Shown here: piece after piece, positions 1-4,682 of the stretch
Numbering within the stretch: the stretch's first letter is position 1
Layout of the letters: every line of letters starts with the position of its first letter
Source: an uncultured Sulfurovum sp.
GTDB taxonomy: Bacteria > Campylobacterota > Campylobacteria > Campylobacterales > Sulfurovaceae
Length of the DNA stretch: 10,039 nt
NCBI GenBank assembly: GCA_947311605.1
Contig: CAMZLC010000161.1
Location: 1-10,039 of the forward strand
Reading direction: 5' to 3'
Notes under the pieces: generated by a model
Seen by the model: the letters and a program-made list of their open reading frames with translations, nothing else
Database searches by the model: none
What the model was told of the DNA's origin: nothing
Made by a program: the position numbers and the translations under genes

Positions 1-117
1 AACCTTAATGAAGGCTTCATAATCATTGTGGGATGAGAAAATCTTCTCCCTTCTCCGGCCACGGTTCATGACATGATACCAGGCTCCTGGATATTCTATG
101 CGCAATGGTCTGGACAT
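1..117 (-). CDS. REP-associated tyrosine transposase (RAYT / Y1 family), N-terminal 39 residues only
   Basis: The minus strand is open from an ATG at 117 to the window edge. Its 39 residues begin MSRPLRIEYPGAWYHVMNRG and continue RRREKIF..NDYEAFIKV. This is the characteristic N-terminus of REP-associated tyrosine transposases (Y1/Transposase_17 family), single-stranded DNA transposases that act on REP-type hairpins. The catalytic HUH histidines and the tyrosine would lie beyond the edge, so activity cannot be judged. No strong Shine-Dalgarno is visible just upstream. A small hairpin and a short tandem repeat (148-206) lie immediately upstream, matching the usual pairing of these genes with REP-like repeats. 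The family call is from recognition of the conserved N-terminal motif; whether the gene is intact is unknown. Confidence 0.85.
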   Translation of the reverse strand, partial: MSRPLRIEYPGAWYHVMNRGRRREKIFSSHNDYEAFIKV

Positions 118-147
118 GATTGATTTTATTATCACACACCCAAACTA

Positions 148-167
148 AAGTCAACGGTAGACTTGAC
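148..167. repeat. REP-like small hairpin upstream of the transposase
   Basis: AAGTC (148-152) pairs with GACTT (160-164), and the overlapping GTCAA (150-154) pairs with TTGAC (163-167), with a GTAG tetranucleotide in the loop region (157-160). REP elements acted on by RAYT proteins are small imperfect palindromes associated with a GTAG or GGAG tetranucleotide, so this is a reasonable candidate for the cognate repeat. The stem is only 5 bp and no second copy was found in the window. Confidence 0.4.
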
Positions 168-206
168 CCCTTTCTTTCGACCCCTTTCTTTCGACCCCTT
201 TCTTTC
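165..206. repeat. Three perfect tandem copies of a 14-bp unit
   Basis: The unit GACCCCTTTCTTTC occurs at 165-178, 179-192 and 193-206 with no mismatch. It then decays into a C/T-rich tract to about 232. The first copy overlaps the right arm of the hairpin at 148-167. On the minus strand this is a purine-rich GAAAGAAAGGGGTC repeat leading into the transposase gene. Copy number is likely to vary by slippage. Confidence 0.85.
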
Positions 207-260
207 CTCTTTCTTCTTTCCTTCTTCTCCTTAGACCGGACATCGTCGTGCCGAAACATT

Positions 261-1499
261 TTACCTTTTTCTGGCGACCTTATCGCGCAGGTCTATCACA
301 TAGGCCTGAACCGGGAAGTCTCCCTTTTCCCAGTCACTTGCAAACATCACCCGGGTACCGTCCGGTGAAGGACAGCCGTGTGATTCAGCGAGATAGTCAA
401 ATTTAATCGCGTGCAGATTACCGAGCCGCTCAATCCGACTGCCGTCGAGTTTGACGGCAACAATTTCGTTGCGAAATGGCCACCAGGAAGAGTTGTCCCG
501 TATCTGATAGGTGGCATAGACCCAGTTTTTGCGTTTGATACAGCGCCCCGAGGTGTGACTGGCGTATCCTTTGTCGACCAGCACGTTTATTTTTCCGTCC
601 GACAACCGCCGTTTGACGAGCATGCCTTTATAAGGGTCTGACTTACCGACACCGACGATTACCTCGTTGCCTTGCTCATCGATCTGGGTGTCAAAATGGC
701 TGGGCAAGCCGTAACCATACTCTTGCCAGAGTATTTCTCCGGTTGCGGCTTTGCGCACTTGCAACCGATCGCCACCACTACCATCCAAATCTGCGCCAAT
801 CACAATATAATTGCCAAGAGGTGAAATGGTACAATTTTTCAGCTCAGTCAGAGTGCTGATATCAATATCATTTCCCTTGGTTTTGTAAACAGCATCAACG
901 ATAAAAACAACCTTTTTCCCATCACTTCTGCGGGTGGCGCAAATTGCTGCCCTACTGCCTTCCCAAGTAAAGTTTCCCTCCCCTTTCCCGAAACTGATGT
1001 CCCTGTAACCTCTAAGATCAACGAGTTCTTCGGCCACATTGTCGACTACATCCCAACGCCCAAGATGTTCATTGCCTGCTCTGCCGAGATAGAACATTAC
1101 CCGAGGCTCCACCGTGCTCCAGCGCAGTGAGGTGCCCGGTTTGTGCTTGCGGGTAAACAGCGGCTGGTAGGTCATGCCATCCAACCACAGTTCCGGGTCG
1201 TGCCGGTCAAGGTAGATTATGGATTGGTCGGCGTTCCATGGCTGCCGTTTGGAGTAGCCGTGCCGAAGGCTATTATCAGCCCAGACCTCACCCGGAATAT
1301 TTGGAATCGGCTCGCCGGGGTTACCGACAATGCGGATTATTTTCGAACCGAAGGTCGGATCGGTTACGGTTTGCAGATACCCGGGCTTGTCCATGTGCGA
1401 GGCGGGCCAGTACACCTGGTCATCGGTAATAACGCCAAGGATAAAGCCGACGCTGGATATTCCAAAAAGGAGAAGGGAAAGAATCTGGGGAATCATCAT
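261..1499 (-). CDS. Secreted beta-propeller (WD40-like/PD40) protein of unknown function
   Basis: The 412-residue product starts with a hydrophobic segment (residues 6-24) and should be exported, although its n-region MMIPQ lacks the usual Lys/Arg. The rest consists of repeating four-strand blade-like units, roughly seven between residues 45 and 405. Examples are the segment near 93-115, PRVMFYLGR (132-140), GNYIVIGADLDGSGG (229-243) and a TolB/PD40-type SPDGTRVMFASDW (378-390). Such propellers usually bind ligands or proteins in the periplasm or at the surface; no catalytic signature was recognised and no enzyme family is assigned. The ATG at 1499 is the first in-frame start after an upstream stop, preceded by GGAG with 10-nt spacing. 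Start and ribosome-binding site lie at the edge of the inverted-repeat element 1499-1841. It appears monocistronic, with the transposase downstream on the same strand. Confidence 0.75.
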   Translation of the reverse strand: MMIPQILSLLLFGISSVGFILGVITDDQVYWPASHMDKPGYLQTVTDPTFGSKIIRIVGNPGEPIPNIPGEVWADNSLRHGYSKRQPWNADQSIIYLDRHDPELWLDGMTYQPLFTRKHKPGTSLRWSTVEPRVMFYLGRAGNEHLGRWDVVDNVAEELVDLRGYRDISFGKGEGNFTWEGSRAAICATRRSDGKKVVFIVDAVYKTKGNDIDISTLTELKNCTISPLGNYIVIGADLDGSGGDRLQVRKAATGEILWQEYGYGLPSHFDTQIDEQGNEVIVGVGKSDPYKGMLVKRRLSDGKINVLVDKGYASHTSGRCIKRKNWVYATYQIRDNSSWWPFRNEIVAVKLDGSRIERLGNLHAIKFDYLAESHGCPSPDGTRVMFASDWEKGDFPVQAYVIDLRDKVARKR

Positions 1500-1513
1500 T
1501 AGTGCCTTACTCC
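1500..1513 (-). promoter_or_regulatory. Ribosome-binding site supplied by the end of the inverted-repeat element
   Basis: GGAG (complement of 1513-1510) sits 10 nt before the ATG at 1499 and is part of the terminal repeat. If the element is mobile, it supplied translation signals to the gene. The mirror copy (AGGAG, 1826-1830) lies 15 nt before an ATG at 1846 that opens only 11 codons. Confidence 0.55.
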
Positions 1514-1582
1514 ATGATTCCTGTAATAAAAAACAAGAAACTGAGGAAGGCTAATTACAATCATATTGTTACGTTATATCAC

Positions 1583-1760
1583 CAAGGCACTTACTTGCAG
1601 TTCACCTGCGTTAGGTGATAAGTAATCGCTTTTCGAGGGGAGGGCCAGAGATAATAAAAGTACCATCAACACACTTCAAAACGCACAAAACTCTTATTAC
1701 ACACTCCGCAAACAAGTGAATGTTACAACTAACGCAGGTAAACTGCAAGTAAGTGCCTTG
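1583..1760. repeat. 32-bp near-perfect inverted repeats flanking a 114-bp promoter-bearing segment
   Basis: Positions 1583-1614 are the reverse complement of 1729-1760 with 31 of 32 bases matching. The intervening 1615-1728 is unique and AT-rich, and contains a candidate sigma-70 promoter (1651-1679). Long near-identical inverted repeats around a promoter are what site-specific invertible promoters look like. They could equally form a large cruciform or be a relic of an inverted duplication. No invertase gene is present in the window. Confidence 0.85.
1651..1679 (-). promoter_or_regulatory. Candidate sigma-70-type promoter for the beta-propeller gene
   Basis: On the minus strand, TTGAAG (1679-1674) and TATTAT (1656-1651) are separated by exactly 17 bp and match the -35/-10 consensus at 4/6 and 5/6. 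Transcription would start near 1644 and run into the gene at 1499, giving a leader of about 145 nt that includes the left inverted-repeat arm. It lies between the 32-bp inverted repeats, so an inversion would point it at the 2229-4468 operon instead. Confidence 0.5.
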
Positions 1761-1841
1761 TTGCTTATGCTAATAATTTGAGTTTGAAACACTTTTGATT
1801 TTCTTGTTTTTTATTACAGCTTTCCAGGAGTAAGGCACTAA

Positions 1842-2228
1842 ATTAATGCTTAACAAAAAAGCACCCTTAGCATTTCCTTAGACAATTACAGCACTATACA
1901 GAAAAAGCCCATGGAAAGTCAATATCATACTCCAGAAAGAAAAAAAGAAAAATTGGGGACCACGATAAGTGTTCACAGTGATTCTGTAACTAATGGTACA
2001 ACGGAGAGTCCGTTGGATTCCAGGGATGATAAACTGCTGCTGTGCCATTAAGTAAGGTGTTCATGATCAAGGTGACAAACCATCATCACTCAGCCTCTCG
2101 AAAGCAATTACTTCTCCGCTCTGCCATGGTTTTCTCCACAAATATTTTAATGATTCCCGAGCGGGAAGCGATTACAATGCATTCCATGAAAAAGACCTTA
2201 CCAGAAAAATATTTCGGAGCCCCTGTCC
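1842..2228. other. Intergenic leader upstream of the stress-protein/permease operon, no supported gene
   Basis: This stretch holds an 11-codon reading frame from the ATG at 1846, a purine run (about 1933-1951), a short hairpin (1999-2015) and a GTG-initiated frame (2042-2242) that lacks a Shine-Dalgarno and runs into the next gene. None is convincing as a gene. No clear promoter for the downstream operon was recognised. GGAG at 2216-2219 is the ribosome-binding site of the gene at 2229 (9-nt spacing). Confidence 0.6.
1999..2015 (+). promoter_or_regulatory. Perfect 7-bp hairpin in the operon leader
   Basis: CAACGGA, loop GAG, then TCCGTTG forms an uninterrupted 7-bp stem about 215 nt before the start codon at 2229. 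No T-tract follows, so it is not an intrinsic terminator. It could be an operator half-site pair, an mRNA structure, or chance. Confidence 0.4.
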
Positions 2229-3089
2229 ATGGCCAATGTTGATCAATTTGAGAGTATCTTTCGCTCTTCCATTAAAGAACGACTTGAATACCGTCATATT
2301 CCACTAAATTCTATCCTGCTGATCACCGATCTTGAGGAAAACGAAGCAAAAATATTCCAGAAGGGTGTGCAGCAGTTCCTTTCAGTACTGGGCGATGCCT
2401 CTGAGCGCGACTGTTTCCTGATTTATGGACATGAGTTTAAGACAACGGAGGATCTACTGAAGCTGGTGGATGGCTATGAACTGGATATGATCTGCAGCTA
2501 TCGCAATCTGCACTCCAATGCATGGCAGTTTCCGCACTCACTCGGTGCCCATCTTGATGTACTGATTCAGCAAACTGATATTCCGGTACTGGTGCTGCCC
2601 CATCCCAAGGCTCATTATATTGCAGATCATGCCATGCATGACACCATGGAAGTCATGGTGGTGACAGATCTGGTGGCCATCAACCATGAGCTTATCAACT
2701 ATGCTGTTCGTCTGACTCAACCACAGGGAACACTTTTCCTCAGCCATGTGGAAAACAAGTATATTTTTGAACGCTATATTGATGCAATTGGAAAAATCGA
2801 CTCTATTGATACAAACGCAGCCCGTACCCGCCTCTCAGAACAGCTGCTCAAAGAACCGGAAGATTATTTCCTGACCTGTAAAGAAATACTTCAAGAGCAT
2901 GGAATTTCACTGGATGTCCGCTCCATGGTTCGTTTTGGTGATGGCTTGCAGGAGTATCGCAGGCAGATCGAATCTCAAAAACTGGATCTGCTGGTGATGC
3001 ATGCCAAAGATGAAAACCAGCAGGCCATGAACTCCGTGTCCTATCCACTGGCCGTTGAGTTACGTCAGATTCCCCTTCTGGTGGTGTAA
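2229..3089 (+). CDS. Tandem universal stress protein (UspA-like) with degenerate nucleotide-binding motifs
   Basis: The 286-residue soluble protein contains two UspA-like alpha/beta units, roughly residues 26-124 and 140-286. Each starts with a beta strand plus acidic turn (ILLITDLEENEA; EVMVVTDLVAI) and ends with the Usp-type closing strand (IPVLVLP at 118-124; IPLLVV at 281-286). Usp proteins are cytoplasmic, often dimeric, and frequently bind ATP through G-x2-G-x9-G(S/T). Neither unit retains that glycine pattern (LHSNAWQFPHSLG; HAKDENQQAMNSVS), so it probably does not bind ATP in the classical way. The ATG at 2229 is preceded by GGAG at 9 nt. The permease gene starts 5 nt after its stop, so the two are cotranscribed and probably translationally coupled. 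Some Usp proteins regulate an adjacent transporter (TeaD with TeaABC in Halomonas), which is a reasonable inferred role here. Confidence 0.8.
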   Translation: MANVDQFESIFRSSIKERLEYRHIPLNSILLITDLEENEAKIFQKGVQQFLSVLGDASERDCFLIYGHEFKTTEDLLKLVDGYELDMICSYRNLHSNAWQFPHSLGAHLDVLIQQTDIPVLVLPHPKAHYIADHAMHDTMEVMVVTDLVAINHELINYAVRLTQPQGTLFLSHVENKYIFERYIDAIGKIDSIDTNAARTRLSEQLLKEPEDYFLTCKEILQEHGISLDVRSMVRFGDGLQEYRRQIESQKLDLLVMHAKDENQQAMNSVSYPLAVELRQIPLLVV

Positions 3090-3094
3090 TTACA

Positions 3095-4468
3095 ATGGAA
3101 CATACAGTACACATCAGCCAGAATCTGACCTGGTTTTTCAGCGGGCTCCTTGCATGCATGATCTGCGCTCTGGCACTGGAAGAAAAACTGCATGCCAAAA
3201 AATCTATTATTGTCGGTAGCTTTGCCATTATCAGCTTGTTTCTTGCATCATGGCTCGGCATCATTCCATTTGGTGACGTTATCCTGCCCGGCGGTCACAG
3301 ACTGCACATGCCGGTCTACATTGAGGCCGTGGACTGGGAAGTCATTGCCATTATAATCGGTTCCAGCCTGTTTGTGGATGTCACATCCCGCTCCGGATTG
3401 TTCAGCTGGGTTGCCATTAAACTCACAAAAATGTCTGCGGGCGACCCCTTGAAACTGCTCTGGTATTACGGTCTGATGACAGTTATTTTTTCAGCTGTAC
3501 TCAACAATGTAACTGCCATGATTATAGTGGGCTCCCTCACCGGTGTATCTCTTAACAAACTTAATCGGACAGACAAACTCCTTGGTTTTCTGCTCATCGA
3601 AGGCCTGCTAACCAATGTTGGCGGCCTACTGACCCTTATCAGCTCGGTACCCAATATCATTGTGGGCAATACTGCCGGAATCAGCTTCACTGAATTCTTT
3701 CTAAAGGCCAGCCCCTATGTACTGGTGGCCACAGTCGCGACACTTCTGTTGGGTGCCCGGTTTTTTAACGTTCAGGCCATAAAAAAGACAGATGAAAAAG
3801 AGGAAGCTGCCACTCTGGTGAAAAGCTTTGATGAAAATGATTCCATTCAGAGTAAAACATTCTTTATTTTTGCTGCTGTTATTCTGGTGATTTTCATCGC
3901 CATGATCGCCACCACGTCAATCACACCGGTGATCAAGGACCTGGGGCTTGGTTTTGTGGCAATGAGCTTTGCCATCATTGCCCTCATCCGTTTCAAACAT
4001 GATGTGGACCCGTTTTATAAGGCGATTGACTGGGATCTGATCCTGTTTTTCATCTTTCTCTTTGTCATCATCAATGTGATGGAGCACGCAAAAGTGCTGG
4101 AACTCATCGGCCAGGGCGTGGGCCTGCTCATCGGAGATGGTGAAAGCAAAGGCGGTGCTGTGTCCCTGCTGGCTGCTTCTGCTCTGTTCAGCTCGGTGAC
4201 TGACAATATCCCCCTGTCGGCCATGCTTGCAAAGATTCTTTCAGCAAAACATGTTGCCAGTGATTCCTCTCTCTGGTGGTCAGTGATTTTTGGGGCAAAC
4301 CTTGGTGGAAACATTACTCCCATTGGCTCGGCCTCCACTTTGGTTGCCGTAACCATTATCCATAAATACAAAATCCATCTGCCATTTGTGGGTTTTATAA
4401 AAAAAGCACTACCATTTGCATTGATGCAGATTGTCCTTGCAATTGGATATCTTCTCCTGTTTTTCTAA
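3095..4468 (+). CDS. ArsB/NhaD/SLC13-type ion permease (CitMHS-like)
   Basis: The 457-residue inner-membrane protein has about 11-12 hydrophobic segments in two homologous halves split by a charged loop (residues 228-254). Paired signature loops mark the ion transporter superfamily. In the first half these are AVLNNVTAM (134-142) and NVGGLLTLISSVPNIIVGN (174-192). In the second they are SSVTDNIPLSAM (366-377) and GANLGGNITPIGSASTLV (400-417). These resemble the DN...T and GG-N-T/P-IG loops of NhaD Na+/H+ antiporters, ArsB and the melanosomal P protein. The substrate (Na+/H+, arsenite, anion or dicarboxylate) cannot be decided, and no arsenic-resistance partner is nearby. It is a full-length family member. 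The start codon lies 5 nt after the stress-protein stop with only a weak GGTGG-like ribosome-binding site, which points to translational coupling. Confidence 0.85.
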   Translation: MEHTVHISQNLTWFFSGLLACMICALALEEKLHAKKSIIVGSFAIISLFLASWLGIIPFGDVILPGGHRLHMPVYIEAVDWEVIAIIIGSSLFVDVTSRSGLFSWVAIKLTKMSAGDPLKLLWYYGLMTVIFSAVLNNVTAMIIVGSLTGVSLNKLNRTDKLLGFLLIEGLLTNVGGLLTLISSVPNIIVGNTAGISFTEFFLKASPYVLVATVATLLLGARFFNVQAIKKTDEKEEAATLVKSFDENDSIQSKTFFIFAAVILVIFIAMIATTSITPVIKDLGLGFVAMSFAIIALIRFKHDVDPFYKAIDWDLILFFIFLFVIINVMEHAKVLELIGQGVGLLIGDGESKGGAVSLLAASALFSSVTDNIPLSAMLAKILSAKHVASDSSLWWSVIFGANLGGNITPIGSASTLVAVTIIHKYKIHLPFVGFIKKALPFALMQIVLAIGYLLLFF

Positions 4469-4620
4469 CTCGATGGGGACATAACTGATTCCATTCATCT
4501 TGAATTATACGATACGGAGAGTAGCAAATACCAACGGTACAGCTATGAACTGATACAGTCTGGCATATCCGGTAATGGAGAAAAAGATCCAGGAAGGTCT
4601 GAGGAGACAGGGATGCTTAT

Positions 4621-4658
4621 AACAAAAAAGGGGCCTGGAGAAAACTTCTCCAGGCTCC
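4621..4658 (-). terminator. Rho-independent terminator of the cytochrome gene
   Basis: On the minus strand a perfect 10-bp GC-rich stem (4633-4642 with 4646-4655, 3-nt loop), extendable to 13 bp with one G-T pair, is followed by six Ts (complement of 4624-4629). It begins 24 nt after the cytochrome stop codon. The plus-strand permease transcript converges on it, but on that side the stem is not followed by a T-tract, so it is a good terminator in one direction only. Confidence 0.9.
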
Positions 4659-4682
4659 AGATAGTACAGTTCCAGCTACTTA

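Larger units (their letters stand above)
1499..1841. repeat. Composite inverted-repeat element with nested terminal repeats (MITE-like or duplicated control region)
   Basis: The ends are TTAGTGCCTTACTCC (1499-1513) and its exact complement (1827-1841). After a diverged 7-bp patch, a further 20 bp match perfectly (1521-1540 against 1800-1819). Inside lies a second, 32-bp inverted repeat (1583-1614 and 1729-1760). About 40 bp between the two matched blocks have diverged in each arm. The core AGTGCCTT occurs four times in alternating orientation (1501-1508, 1584-1591, 1752-1759, 1832-1839), so each arm is itself bounded by an 8-bp inverted repeat. There is no transposase within it. A clear target-site duplication was not found, though TA or ATTA at the ends is possible. 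Confidence 0.8.

Noticed and set aside
23..259. Lys/Arg-rich minus-strand frame of 78 codons
   Set aside because: Its composition comes from the 14-bp purine repeat tract, and it overlaps the transposase start in another frame.
1583..1620. Integron attC-like GTTAGGT next to a palindrome
   Set aside because: GTTAGGT fits GTTRRRY, but the matching RYYYAAC partner is absent in the right position, and there is no cassette or integrase.
1846..1881. 11-codon frame just outside the right end of the inverted-repeat element
   Set aside because: The AGGAG is 15 nt away and the frame stops at once; no reason to think it is translated, though it may be a remnant of a lost gene.
1951..1966. AATTGGGGACCACGAT, similar in feel to sequences near REP-type transposases
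   Set aside because: Single occurrence with only a loose GGGGAC similarity at 4474-4479; not enough to call a repeat.
2042..2242. GTG-initiated 66-codon frame upstream of the stress protein
   Set aside because: No Shine-Dalgarno at a usable distance, no recognisable motif, and it overlaps the better-supported ATG at 2229.
4469..4620. Search for a terminator of the permease operon
   Set aside because: No stem followed by a T-tract on the plus strand; only the minus-strand terminator further on could act as a weak stop.
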